64,000 nt of DNA from Pseudomonas entomophila (GTDB lineage Bacteria; Pseudomonadota; Gammaproteobacteria; Pseudomonadales; Pseudomonadaceae). Positions 18,241 through 26,947 of this stretch are shown here, piece by piece (the stretch's first letter is position 1; the number at the start of each line of letters is the position of its first letter). Under the pieces are notes generated by a model. It was not told where the DNA came from. It saw only the letters and a program-made list of their open reading frames with translations, and did not search any database. The DNA is taken from positions 18,616 through 82,615 of the forward strand of contig NZ_JAAMQI010000019.1 in assembly GCF_013523165.1 (NCBI RefSeq), read 5' to 3'. Made by a program: the position numbers and the translations under genes.

Positions 18241-21006
18241 TCAGTGTGCTTCGTCCCAGTTGGAGCCGGTACCGACCTCCACCAGCAACGGCACGTCGAG
18301 CTGCGCGGCGCCACTCATGTGGACACGGATTTCCCGGCTGACCTGTTCGACCAGGTCCTCGCGCACCTCCAGCACCAGTTCGTCGTGCACCTGGAGAATG
18401 ACGCGCGCGTCCAGCCCGCTGTCTTCCAGCCAGTGGTCCACCGCGACCATGGCGCGCTTGATGATGTCGGCCGCGGTGCCCTGCATGGGCGCGTTGATCG
18501 CGGTGCGTTCGGCGCCCTTGCGCAGCGAAGGGTTCTTGGCATTGATGTCCGGCAGGTACAGGCGACGGCCGAAGAGGGTCTCGACGAAGCCTTGCTCGGC
18601 GGCCTGCTTGCGGGTGCGGTCCATGTAGGCCAGCACACCTGGGTAGCGCGTGAAATAACGGTCGATGTAGTCCTGGGATTGCTTGCGATCGACACCGATC
18701 TGACGTGCCAGGCCGAACGAACTCATGCCATAGATCAGCCCGAAGTTGATCGCCTTGGCGCTGCGCCGCTGATCGTGGGTCACCTGCTCGAGTTCGACGC
18801 CGAACACCTCGGCCGCCGTGGCACGGTGCACGTCCAGGTCATTGCGAAACGCATGCAGCAGCCCTTCGTCCTTGGCCAGGTGCGCCATGATGCGCAACTC
18901 GATCTGCGAATAGTCGGCGGCCAGAAGACGGTAGCCCGGGCTGGCGACGAACGCCTGGCGGATACGGCGGCCCTCGGCGGTCCGGATGGGAATGTTCTGC
19001 AGGTTCGGATCGCTCGACGACAATCGCCCGGTCGCGGCCACGGCCTGGTGGTACGAGGTGTGGATACGCTGGGTACGTGGGTTGATCTGCTCGGGCAGGC
19101 GATCGGTGTAGGTGCTCTTGAGCTTGCTCAAGGTACGGTACTGCGTCAGGACCTTGGGCAGCGGGTAGTTCTGCTCGGCCAGTTCGGTCAGCACCGCCTC
19201 GGCCGTGGAGGCCTGCCCCTTGGCGGTCTTGCTCAGCACCGGCATGCCGAGCTTTTCGTAGAGAATCGCCCCCAGCTGCTTGGGTGAGCCGAGGTTGAAC
19301 GTCTCGCCGGCGAGGTCGAAGGCTTCGCGCTCCAGCTCGGCCATCTTCAGGCCCAGCTCCTGACTCTGCACCGCCAGCGGCGCAGGGTCGACCAGCGCGC
19401 CCTGGCGTTCGATCTTGGCCAGCACCTGCACCAGGGGCATCTCGATGTCCATCAGCACCGGCTCCAGGCTCGGCGTCTTCGCCATCCGCGTCTGGAAGAC
19501 CTGGTGCAGGCGCAGGGTGATGTCGGCGTCTTCCGCGGCATAGGGCCCGGCCTTGTCCAGCGGGATCTGGTTGAAGGTCAGCTGTTTGGCGCCACGGCCG
19601 GCGATGTCTTCGAAGGCGATGGTCTTGTGGCCCAGGTACTTGAGCGCCAGGCTGTCCATGTCGTGCCGGGTGGCCGTGGAGTCCAGCACGTACGATTCGA
19701 GCATGGTGTCGTAGGCGACGCCGCGCAGCTGGATACCCTGCGCCGGGTCACCGCCCAGTGCGCAGTTGGCGAGGATGTTGATGTCGTACTTGGCGTTCTG
19801 CGCGACCTTGGCCTTGGCCGGGTCTTCCAGCAAAGGCTGGAGCGCGCGCAGGACCGTGTCACGGTCGAGCTGGGCCGGGGCGTCGGGGTAGTCATGGGTC
19901 AGCGGCACATAGGCCGCCTCGTGCGGCTCGACCGCGAACGACACGCCCACCAGTCGCGCCTGTTGGGCGTCCACGCTGGTGGTCTCGGTGTCGAAGGCGA
20001 ACAGCGGGGCCTGGCGCAGTTTTTCCAGCCAGGCGTCGAAGCGTGCCTGGTCGAGCACGGTCTCGTAGTTCGGCTCGACCAGGGCCTGCGGCGCTTCGGC
20101 AGGCTCCAGCGCCGTGCCGGCCTGCGCGGCTTCACGCTGCAGATCGGCGATCCAGCCCTTGAACTCCATCTCGGTGTACAGCGCCAGCAACGCGTCGCGG
20201 TCAGGCTCGACGCACACCAGCGCATCGACCTCGATGTCCAGCGGCACGTCGATCTTGATGGTCGCCAGTTCGTAGGACATGAACGCCGCGTCGCGGTGCT
20301 CCTCGAGTTTGGCAGGCAACCCCTTGGCGCCACGGATGGGCAGCGCGGGCACCTTGTCGAGGTTGTCGTAGAGATCACGCAGCCCACCGCCGATACCGGT
20401 CAACAGGCCCACGGCCGTTTTTTCGCCCACCCCCGGCACGCCTGGGATGTTGTCGACCTTGTCGCCCATCAGCGCCAGGAAATCGATGATGTGCTCGGGG
20501 CCGACGCCGAACTTCTCGCGCACGCCGTCGATGTCGAGCACGCTGCCGGTCATGGTGTTGACCAGGGTGATGTGGCCATCGACCAGTTGTGCCATGTCCT
20601 TGTCGCCGGTCGAGATGATCACCGGGCGACCCGCTGCGGCACTGCTGCGCGCCAGGGTGCCGATCACGTCGTCGGCCTCCACGCCCTCCACGCACAACAA
20701 GGGATAGCCCGAGGCACGCACGCTGGCGTGCAGGGGCTCGACCTGCAGGCGCAGGTCGTCCGGCATCTTCGGCCGATTGGCCTTGTACTCGGCGAACAGG
20801 GTGTCGCGGAACGTACCGCCTTTGGCGTCGAAGACCACGGCGAACAGGCTGTCCGGGTACTGCCGGCGCAGGCTCTTGAGCATGTTCAGCACGCCCTTGA
20901 CCGCACCGGTGGGCAGGCCCTTGGAGGTGGTCAGCGGTGGCAGCGCGTGGAAGGCCCGGTACAGATAGGACGAACCGTCCACCAGGACGAGAGGGGGTAG
21001 GCTCAT
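18241..21006 (-). CDS. polA: DNA polymerase I
   Basis: The 921-residue product has the 5'-3' exonuclease domain (about residues 1-290, [12 protein letters not shown] and DKDMAQLV), a 3'-5' exonuclease domain with FDTETTS and [10 protein letters not shown], and a family A polymerase domain with DYSQIELR, the O helix [14 protein letters not shown] and the C-terminal QVHDELV. It fills gaps, removes Okazaki primers and acts in repair. The start at 21006 ([11 protein letters not shown]) matches the family; the frame extends 20 codons further upstream without family similarity. The ersA-type sRNA follows. Confidence 0.96.
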   Translation of the reverse strand: MSLPPLVLVDGSSYLYRAFHALPPLTTSKGLPTGAVKGVLNMLKSLRRQYPDSLFAVVFDAKGGTFRDTLFAEYKANRPKMPDDLRLQVEPLHASVRASGYPLLCVEGVEADDVIGTLARSSAAAGRPVIISTGDKDMAQLVDGHITLVNTMTGSVLDIDGVREKFGVGPEHIIDFLALMGDKVDNIPGVPGVGEKTAVGLLTGIGGGLRDLYDNLDKVPALPIRGAKGLPAKLEEHRDAAFMSYELATIKIDVPLDIEVDALVCVEPDRDALLALYTEMEFKGWIADLQREAAQAGTALEPAEAPQALVEPNYETVLDQARFDAWLEKLRQAPLFAFDTETTSVDAQQARLVGVSFAVEPHEAAYVPLTHDYPDAPAQLDRDTVLRALQPLLEDPAKAKVAQNAKYDINILANCALGGDPAQGIQLRGVAYDTMLESYVLDSTATRHDMDSLALKYLGHKTIAFEDIAGRGAKQLTFNQIPLDKAGPYAAEDADITLRLHQVFQTRMAKTPSLEPVLMDIEMPLVQVLAKIERQGALVDPAPLAVQSQELGLKMAELEREAFDLAGETFNLGSPKQLGAILYEKLGMPVLSKTAKGQASTAEAVLTELAEQNYPLPKVLTQYRTLSKLKSTYTDRLPEQINPRTQRIHTSYHQAVAATGRLSSSDPNLQNIPIRTAEGRRIRQAFVASPGYRLLAADYSQIELRIMAHLAKDEGLLHAFRNDLDVHRATAAEVFGVELEQVTHDQRRSAKAINFGLIYGMSSFGLARQIGVDRKQSQDYIDRYFTRYPGVLAYMDRTRKQAAEQGFVETLFGRRLYLPDINAKNPSLRKGAERTAINAPMQGTAADIIKRAMVAVDHWLEDSGLDARVILQVHDELVLEVREDLVEQVSREIRVHMSGAAQLDVPLLVEVGTGSNWDEAH

Positions 21007-21081
21007 GAGCAGAATCAACCTTTTCGACGGGTCCGGCGCTAGAATGGCCAGAATCATTGACAACAAAGGGACAAGGTTATC

Positions 21082-21369
21082 ATGCGCTCATTCAATCGCC
21101 TGTTATTGCTCGGTCTGCTGGTCACCCTGCCAGTCGTCGCCCAGGCGGCGGACGATGCGCCCTCGGCCGACCCCGAGGTGACCATTCGCACGGAAGGCGA
21201 CCGCACCATCCAGGAGTACCGGGAGAACGGTTTCCTGTACGCCATCAAGGTCACGCCCAAGCATGGCAAGCCCTATTTCCTGGTACGCGCCGACGGCACC
21301 GACGCCAACTTCATCCGCTCCGACCAACCCGACATGCTGATCCCCGCCTGGAAGATCTTCGAGTGGTAA
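21082..21369 (+). CDS. DUF2782 family periplasmic protein
   Basis: The 95-residue product has a signal peptide (cleavage after AQA, near residue 22) and a small domain with the conserved pattern [28 protein letters not shown] and a C-terminal [12 protein letters not shown]2782 proteins are widespread in gammaproteobacteria and have no known function. It is transcribed away from polA and ends 66 bases before thrB, so the two probably form an operon, as elsewhere in Pseudomonas. Confidence 0.85.
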   Translation: MRSFNRLLLLGLLVTLPVVAQAADDAPSADPEVTIRTEGDRTIQEYRENGFLYAIKVTPKHGKPYFLVRADGTDANFIRSDQPDMLIPAWKIFEW

Positions 21370-21435
21370 AGTGAGGCGCTTTCACATCAACTCGGCGCCG
21401 TCGAACAGAGGCGCCCCCATGAGCTTTCTTTCATC

Positions 21436-22386
21436 ATGTCCGTCTTCACGCCCCTGACCCGGCCGCAACTGGAAACCTTCCTGGCACCCTATGGCCTGGG
21501 CCGCCTGCTCGATTTCCAGGGCATCGCCGCCGGTACCGAGAACAGCAATTTCTTCATCAGCCTGGAACAGGGGGAGTTCGTGCTGACGCTGGTCGAGCGC
21601 GGCCCGGTCGAGGACCTGCCGTTCTTCATCGACCTGCTGGACGTGCTGCACGAAGCCGACATGCCGGTGCCCTATGCCTTGCGCGACGGTGCCGGCAACG
21701 CGTTGCGCGAGGTCGCTGGCAAACCGGCGCTGCTGCAGCCGCGCCTGTGCGGCAAGCACATCAAGACGCCCAACACCCAGCATTGCGCCCAGGTGGGCAC
21801 GCTGCTGGCGCACATCCACCTCGCTACCCGCGAGCGCATGCTCGAACGCAAGACCGATCGGGGACTGGCCTGGATGCTCGAAGCCGGTGCCGACCTGCTG
21901 CCGCGCCTGGACGCCGGTCAGCGTCGGTTGCTGCAGGCCACGCTCGACGAGATCGTCGCGCATCGCGCGCAGATCCTCGCCTTGCCCCAGGCCAACCTGC
22001 ATGCCGACCTGTTCCGCGACAACGTGATGTTCGAGGGGACTCACCTGACGGGTGTGATCGACTTCTACAACGCCTGTTCCGGGCCGATGCTGTATGACAT
22101 TGCCATCACCTTGAACGATTGGTGCTGCACGGCGGATGGCCGCCTCGACCTGCCACGCGCTCAGGGCCTGCTCGGTGCCTATGCGGCCCTGCGGCCCTTC
22201 ACCGCCGCAGAGGCCGAACTGTGGCCCGTCATGCTGCGCGTGGCCTGCGTACGGTTCTGGCTGTCACGCCTGATCGCGGCCGAGTCATTCGCCGGCATGG
22301 ACGTGATGATCCACGACCCGTCGGAGTTCGAGGTGCGCCTGGCGCAACGGCAAGAGGTCGTGGTGAGGTTGCCATTCGCGCTGTAA
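21436..22386 (+). CDS. thrB: homoserine kinase (APH-like, ThrB2 type)
   Basis: The 316-residue product phosphorylates homoserine for threonine synthesis. It belongs to the aminoglycoside phosphotransferase-like fold used by pseudomonads instead of the GHMP kinase of enterobacteria. Visible motifs are GTENSNFFI near residues 34-42 (nucleotide loop), LPQANLHADLFRDNVMF near 186-202 (catalytic HxDxxxxN) and TGVIDFYNACSGPMLYDIA. It follows the DUF2782 gene and is followed by REP elements. Confidence 0.94.
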   Translation: MSVFTPLTRPQLETFLAPYGLGRLLDFQGIAAGTENSNFFISLEQGEFVLTLVERGPVEDLPFFIDLLDVLHEADMPVPYALRDGAGNALREVAGKPALLQPRLCGKHIKTPNTQHCAQVGTLLAHIHLATRERMLERKTDRGLAWMLEAGADLLPRLDAGQRRLLQATLDEIVAHRAQILALPQANLHADLFRDNVMFEGTHLTGVIDFYNACSGPMLYDIAITLNDWCCTADGRLDLPRAQGLLGAYAALRPFTAAEAELWPVMLRVACVRFWLSRLIAAESFAGMDVMIHDPSEFEVRLAQRQEVVVRLPFAL

Positions 22387-22426
22387 GACATCGCTCACGC
22401 CGATGCAGGCGATGACGGGTCGGACG

Positions 22427-22527
22427 TCATCGCGGGCAAGCCCGCTCCCACAAGCTGCTTGCGCAGCCATGCCTACACTGGCGGCTGCAGAGATCTGGGT
22501 GGGAGCTGGCTTGCCAGCGATAGGGCC
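22427..22527. repeat. pair of inverted REP elements after thrB
   Basis: Two REP-like units in opposite orientation, as in a BIME/REPIN: GCGGGC-AA-GCCCGC inside CATCGCGGGCAAGCCCGCTC (22427-22446), and GCTGGC-TT-GCCAGC inside GTGGGAGCTGGCTTGCCAGC (22499-22518), which runs on into GATAGGGCC. This is typical pseudomonad extragenic repeat sequence. No gene lies in 22387-22662. Confidence 0.8.
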
Positions 22528-22662
22528 CTGTCAGGCGCCGGATCGGCTGCGATGAGGTCCGCAGAGCCCGTCCAGGCAGTCGCCTCTCGCTGTCAGCCAA
22601 TTTGATGGATCAGTCGCACCAGCTTACGGCTTGAAGGGCGCGACTCTCTGCTTCCCACTCTT

Positions 22663-23613
22663 TCAAAGCGATTCCAGGCATCCCGCCAGCCCGGTCCCCA
22701 GGTTCTCCAGCAGTCGCTCGTAGCCCATGGCATCCACCGGGTCGGTGCCACCGAGCGCATCGAGCTCCGCCAGGCGCACCGGCAGGCCTGCCGTCAGGGT
22801 CTCGGCCAGGCGAGGGCGCATGGGCGGCTCGCTGAACACGCAGGTCTTGCCTACCGCTTGCAGACGCTGGCGCATCGCAGCCACGTGTTGAGCACCGGGT
22901 TGGACCTCCGAAGCCACGCTGAACACGCCCGTGTGCTTGAGGCCGTAAGCCGCCTCGAAATAGTCGAATGCTTCGTGGAAGACGAAGTACGGCTTGTCGG
23001 CCACCTTCGCCACACGGGCCTGGATGCGGCGATCCAGCGCGTCCAGGCGTTCGACGAACGCCGCCAGGTTCGCCTGGTAGCGTGCCGCATGGGCAGGGTC
23101 GACCTGCGCCAGGTCGGCAGCCATCTTCGCGGCGATCACGCGTGCATTGGCGGACGAGAGCCACAGGTGAGCATCCAGGCTGCCCGGCCGGTGGTCATGG
23201 TCGTGTTCGTCGTGGCCGTGTGCAGCATCATGGTCATGCCCATCATGATCGCCCTCGTGCGAATGGCTGTCCTCCCCGAAATGGCGCAGCGTCAGGCCAG
23301 GCAGTGACTGCACGGCGACAGTGGTCTTGCTGCGGCTGTCCAGTACCCGTGGCAGAAAGCCCTCCATGTCAGGGCCGATCCAGTACAGCAGGTCGGCCTC
23401 GCCCACCCGGCGCATGTCCGAAGGACGCAACGCATAGTGATGGGGAGACGCACCCGGCGGCAGCAGCACATCGGGTGTACCCACCCCGTCCTGTACGGCG
23501 GCGGCGATCTGCTGCAAGGGCTTGATGCTTGTCAGGACGCGTACGTCGGCTTGAGCGTTCAGGGCCGTGAACGACCCGAGGAAAGCGACGAAGAGAACCA
23601 GTAATCGGGACAT
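22663..23613 (-). CDS. znuA: zinc ABC transporter, periplasmic binding protein
   Basis: The 316-residue product has a signal peptide (cleavage near NAQA-D, residue 22), zinc ligands near His59 (SPHHYAL), His149 (DAHLW) and the His of VFHEAFDYF, and a His/Asp-rich loop at about residues 116-141 typical of ZnuA. It captures zinc in the periplasm for ZnuBC. The start at 23613 is the only one in frame that gives the signal peptide. It is divergent from zur-znuC-znuB and shares a 67-base control region with a Zur-box candidate. Confidence 0.94.
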   Translation of the reverse strand: MSRLLVLFVAFLGSFTALNAQADVRVLTSIKPLQQIAAAVQDGVGTPDVLLPPGASPHHYALRPSDMRRVGEADLLYWIGPDMEGFLPRVLDSRSKTTVAVQSLPGLTLRHFGEDSHSHEGDHDGHDHDAAHGHDEHDHDHRPGSLDAHLWLSSANARVIAAKMAADLAQVDPAHAARYQANLAAFVERLDALDRRIQARVAKVADKPYFVFHEAFDYFEAAYGLKHTGVFSVASEVQPGAQHVAAMRQRLQAVGKTCVFSEPPMRPRLAETLTAGLPVRLAELDALGGTDPVDAMGYERLLENLGTGLAGCLESL

Positions 23614-23641
23614 GGTGCATACTCGAAAGGGCCAAAAACGG

Positions 23642-23654
23642 GTAACATAATAAC
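23642..23654. promoter_or_regulatory. candidate Zur operator between znuA and zur
   Basis: GTAACATAATAAC resembles the Zur core GTTATANTATAAC (about 9 of 12 defined positions) and sits between the divergent znuA and zur genes, where zinc-bound Zur would repress both. Confidence 0.55.
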
Positions 23655-23680
23655 GTCTCTGCCTGGAATCGTCGCTCCCC

Positions 23681-24166
23681 ATGTCCATCACGCCGCTGGC
23701 CCATCGTCCCCACGACCACTCCCACTGCGTCCATAGCGCGCTGTCCGAAGCCGATGCCATCTGCACACGCCAAGGCCTGCGGTTGACCGCGCTGCGCCGC
23801 CGTGTGCTGGAGCTGGTCTGGCAGAGCCACAAGCCGTTGGGCGCCTATGACATCCTCGCAGTGCTGAGCGAACAGGATGGTCGTCGTGCAGCGCCGCCAA
23901 CGGTCTACCGCGCCTTGGACTTCCTGCTGGACAATGGCCTGGTGCACCGCATCGCCTCGCTCAATGCCTTCATCGGCTGCAGCCATCCGGAACATCCCCA
24001 CCAGGGCCAGTTCCTGATCTGCCGGATGTGCCACATCGCCCTGGAGCTGGAGCAGGAAAGCATCAGCGGCGCCATCGTCAGCAGCGCCAAGGCCGTGGGG
24101 TTCACGGTCGAAGGGCAGACGGTGGAAGTGGTCGGCGTCTGCGCCAGTTGTCGGAGCGCAGCATGA
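23681..24166 (+). CDS. zur: zinc uptake regulator (Fur family)
   Basis: The 161-residue product has a winged-helix domain (about residues 20-95, [23 protein letters not shown] and [10 protein letters not shown]) and a dimerisation/metal domain with the structural zinc cysteines in ICRMCH and the C-terminal CASC. It has a His-rich N-terminus ([10 protein letters not shown]). With zinc bound, Zur represses zinc uptake genes. The stop overlaps the znuC start by 4 bases, giving a zur-znuC-znuB operon, as in other pseudomonads. Confidence 0.94.
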   Translation: MSITPLAHRPHDHSHCVHSALSEADAICTRQGLRLTALRRRVLELVWQSHKPLGAYDILAVLSEQDGRRAAPPTVYRALDFLLDNGLVHRIASLNAFIGCSHPEHPHQGQFLICRMCHIALELEQESISGAIVSSAKAVGFTVEGQTVEVVGVCASCRSAA

Positions 24167-24936
24167 GCGAGGCGCTCATCCGTCTCGACCAGGTCGGTGT
24201 CACGTTCGCAGGCGAGGTGGTGCTCGACGCCATCGACCTGAGCGTCGCGCCGGGTCAGATCGTCACCTTGATCGGCCCCAATGGCGCTGGCAAGACCACC
24301 TTGGTGCGCAGCGTGCTCGGCCTGCTCAAGCCGCACCGCGGCACGGTCTGGCGCCGGCCACGCCTGCGCGTGGGCTACATGCCGCAAAAGATCCAGGTAG
24401 ACCCGACACTGCCGCTGTCGGTGCTGCGCTTCCTGCGCCTGGTACCGGGTGTGGACCGGGCCGCCGCGCTGGAGGCCTTGCGCGAGGTCGGGGCTCAACA
24501 GACCATCGACAGCCCGATCCAGACGGTGTCCGGCGGTGAAATGCAGCGTGTGCTGCTGGCCCGGGCGCTGCTGCGCAAGCCGGAACTGCTGGTGCTCGAC
24601 GAGCCGGTACAGGGCGTCGATGTGGCCGGTCAATCCGAGCTGTACAGCCTGATCACCCGGCTGCGTGATCGCCATGGCTGCGGCGTGCTGATGGTCTCCC
24701 ATGACCTGCACCTGGTGATGAGCACGACCGATCAGGTGGTCTGCCTGAACCGGCACGTCTGTTGTTCGGGCCATCCCGAGCAGGTCAGCGGCGACCCGGC
24801 CTTCGTCGAGCTGTTCGGCCATCACGCGCCCAGCCTGGCCGTCTACCACCATCACCACGACCACAGCCATGACCTGCATGGTTCGGTCATCACGCCTGCG
24901 CCCCACGTTCATGGAGATCATTGCAAGCATGGCTGA
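24163..24936 (+). CDS. znuC: zinc ABC transporter, ATP-binding protein with His-rich tail
   Basis: The 257-residue product has Walker [10 protein letters not shown] (near residue 39), signature VSGGEMQRV, Walker B LLVLDEP and a switch His (VSHDLH). It powers zinc import through ZnuB. The last 30 or so residues form a His-rich tail (eleven His and one Cys, from YHHHHDHSH to the terminal CKHG), which is outside the ATPase fold and probably binds zinc (inference). The ATG overlaps the zur stop (ATGA). Confidence 0.93.
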   Translation: MSEALIRLDQVGVTFAGEVVLDAIDLSVAPGQIVTLIGPNGAGKTTLVRSVLGLLKPHRGTVWRRPRLRVGYMPQKIQVDPTLPLSVLRFLRLVPGVDRAAALEALREVGAQQTIDSPIQTVSGGEMQRVLLARALLRKPELLVLDEPVQGVDVAGQSELYSLITRLRDRHGCGVLMVSHDLHLVMSTTDQVVCLNRHVCCSGHPEQVSGDPAFVELFGHHAPSLAVYHHHHDHSHDLHGSVITPAPHVHGDHCKHG

Positions 24937-25711
24937 TTTTCTACTGTATGCCCTGCTTGCCGGGCTGGCCCTGGCCGTGGTGGCCGGCCCGCTGGGTTCG
25001 TTCGTGGTCTGGCGGCGCATGGCCTATTTCGGCGACACCTTGTCCCATGCCGCGCTGCTCGGCGTGGCGCTGGGCTTCGCGCTGGACGTCAGCCCTACGC
25101 TGGCGGTGACCATCGGTTGCCTGCTGCTGGCACTGGCCCTGGTCACCTTGCAGCAGCGCCAGCCGCTGGCGTCCGATACGCTGCTGGGCATCCTGGCCCC
25201 CAGCACGCTGTCGCTGGGCCTGGTCACCCTGAGCCTCATGCACGATGTGCGCATCGACCTGATGGCTTACCTGTTCGGCGATCTGCTGGCCATCAGCCCG
25301 ACCGACCTGGGCTGGATCCTGGGTGGCAGTGCGCTGGTACTGGCGCTGCTGGTCGCGCTGTGGCGTCCGTTGCTGGCCGTCACGGTGCACGAGGAACTGG
25401 CCAGGGTCGAAGGGCTGCCGGTCGCCGGGTTGCGCCTGGCCCTGATGCTGCTGATCGCGGTGGTGATCGCGGTGGCCATGAAGATCGTCGGTGTGCTGCT
25501 GATCACCTCGCTGCTGATCATTCCGGCCGCCACGGCGCAGCGCCATGCCCGTTCGCCCGAGCAGATGGCCTTTGGGGCCAGTGTGCTGGGCATCGTCGCG
25601 GTCTGTGGCGGGCTGGCGATGTCCTGGTTCAAGGACACCCCGGCCGGGCCGTCGATCGTGGTCTGTGCGGCAGTGCTATTCTTGGTGAGCCTGGCCCTGC
25701 CCAAGCGATGA
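24929..25711 (+). CDS. znuB: zinc ABC transporter, permease
   Basis: The 260-residue product has about eight membrane helices and the family marks [23 protein letters not shown] near residues 24-46 and the cytoplasmic loop [11 protein letters not shown]. It forms the inner-membrane channel of ZnuABC. It starts 8 bases inside the end of znuC; an ATG at 24911 in the same frame is an alternative start. It ends the zur-znuC-znuB operon with a perfect hairpin just downstream. Confidence 0.92.
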   Translation: MADFLLYALLAGLALAVVAGPLGSFVVWRRMAYFGDTLSHAALLGVALGFALDVSPTLAVTIGCLLLALALVTLQQRQPLASDTLLGILAPSTLSLGLVTLSLMHDVRIDLMAYLFGDLLAISPTDLGWILGGSALVLALLVALWRPLLAVTVHEELARVEGLPVAGLRLALMLLIAVVIAVAMKIVGVLLITSLLIIPAATAQRHARSPEQMAFGASVLGIVAVCGGLAMSWFKDTPAGPSIVVCAAVLFLVSLALPKR

Positions 25712-25713
25712 AT

Positions 25714-25734
25714 AGGGTGCGCGCGGCGCACCCT
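25714..25734 (+). terminator. hairpin after znuB
   Basis: A perfect 9-bp stem AGGGTGCGC / GCGCACCCT with a 3-base loop begins 3 bases after the znuB stop. No strong T-run follows. Confidence 0.6.
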
Positions 25735-25835
25735 GCAACCTTTCGTCCGCGCCTGTGTCAACAAGACCTGTTCCCGAGCGTGTGTACCTGGGTGTAGACT
25801 TGCTCGCTTTTTTGCGCAATCAGAGAGTCGCAGGA

Positions 25836-26549
25836 ATGAAGCCGTTCGCTACCCGTTATCTGCTCCTTGCCGTCTTTTCCCTGCTACTGGCGGCGTGTTC
25901 CCATGCGCCGGTCGAGCCTGCGTCCGCACCACCGCAGGCGGATCCCTGGCAGCAACTGCAGGACAGCATCACCCGCAACGAGCTGGCCACGGCGGAAGAC
26001 CAGTTGAGCACCCTGCAAGCGCAGGCGGCCGATGACGAACGCCTGGAGTCCTTCCAACGGCAACTGGCCGAAGCCTACCTGCAACGCAGCCAGATCGTCC
26101 TGCAGAAGGGCGACGTCAACGCGGCCGCCACGGCCCTGGCCCGTGCGCGCACGTTGATGCCGCAGGCGCCGGCGCTGACCGGCGGTACCAACGGTGCCCT
26201 GGTGCATGCACGCAAGGCCGAGCTGGAAAAGGCCGAAGCCGCCTTGAAGGCCGCCGAATCCAAGCCCCAGGCCCGGGTGATCGACCCGACCGCCCCCAGT
26301 ACTGTGATCGCGCTGGAAACCACCGACATCCAGGCCATGCGCCGCCAGCTCGATGCGATCGCTGCCGACGTGGTGAATTACCAGTGCGAAGTGGTGTTCC
26401 AGGTGCCGCGCAAGCAGGATGCACCTTGGCTCAAGACCTTGCTGCGCAAGCGCGTGGCGCAGATCGACCCTGACTTTGCACTGCGTCAGCGGCACGAAAT
26501 TCAGCGTGCGTTGCCGGCGCAGGTGGTGTTGGTACCGCACCAGCAGTAA
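25836..26549 (+). CDS. TPR-like outer-membrane lipoprotein of unknown function (PA5502-like)
   Basis: The 237-residue product has lipobox LLAAC (Cys21) and a helical body with TPR-like repeats (about residues 35-125). A C-terminal part starts near VIALETTDIQAMRRQLDAIA and ends in a domain with one Cys. In P. aeruginosa a similar lipoprotein lies between znuB and metN. The ATG at 25836 follows CAGG and starts the signal; the longer frame upstream has no signal. The function is unknown. It is followed by a tandem REP array. Confidence 0.75.
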   Translation: MKPFATRYLLLAVFSLLLAACSHAPVEPASAPPQADPWQQLQDSITRNELATAEDQLSTLQAQAADDERLESFQRQLAEAYLQRSQIVLQKGDVNAAATALARARTLMPQAPALTGGTNGALVHARKAELEKAEAALKAAESKPQARVIDPTAPSTVIALETTDIQAMRRQLDAIAADVVNYQCEVVFQVPRKQDAPWLKTLLRKRVAQIDPDFALRQRHEIQRALPAQVVLVPHQQ

Positions 26550-26554
26550 GGACG

Positions 26555-26840
26555 CCTGAACGGGCCCTATCGCTGGCAAGCCAGCTCCCACCAGGGCCAG
26601 TACAACCTGCCAGAAAGCACAGGCTACACACCCTCCTGTGGGAGCAGGCTTGCCCGCAATGCAGGCGGCGCCTGAACGGGCCCTGTCGCTGGCAAGCCCA
26701 CCAAAGCCATTACAGCCCGCCAGAAAGCACAGGCTACACACCCTCCTGTGGGAGCGGGCTTGCCCGCAATGCAGGCGACGCTTGAACGGGCCCTGTCGCT
26801 GGCAAGCCCACCCCCCACCAGAACCAGTACAGCCTGCCAA
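26555..26840. repeat. tandem array of REP-containing units (about 110 bp)
   Basis: Two complete units (26555-26670 and 26671-26780) and a partial third (26781 to about 26840) share the order: CCTGAACGGGCCCT, CGCTGGCAAGCC, CCAGAAAGCACAGGCTACAC, CCTCCTGTGGGAGC and GGCTTGCCCGCAATGCAGGC. Each complete unit carries two REP-like palindromes in opposite orientation. The second unit has lost part of the first palindrome. This is a tandem BIME-like amplification, with no coding sequence. Confidence 0.85.
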
Positions 26841-26870
26841 TCAACGAACGCGCTCCTCACAAACGAACAA

Positions 26871-26941
26871 TGGCCGCCCGAAGGCGGCCACTGCACGAAT
26901 ACCCTGTCGAAGCGCCGAACCGCTCAACGCGATCGGCGCTT
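26871..26941 (-). terminator. hairpin pair after katE
   Basis: TGGCCGCC-CGAA-GGCGGCCA (26871-26890) gives, on the katE strand, a perfect 8-bp stem with a TTCG tetraloop followed by TTGTTCGTTTG. A second inverted repeat AAGCGCCGA / TCGGCGCTT spans 26910-26941, just after the katE stop. Confidence 0.75.
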
Positions 26942-26947
26942 CGTCGG

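Noticed and set aside
26555..26840. Regular repeats that might suggest a CRISPR array
   Set aside because: Units are about 110 bp with internal REP palindromes, only two to three copies, and no cas genes nearby.
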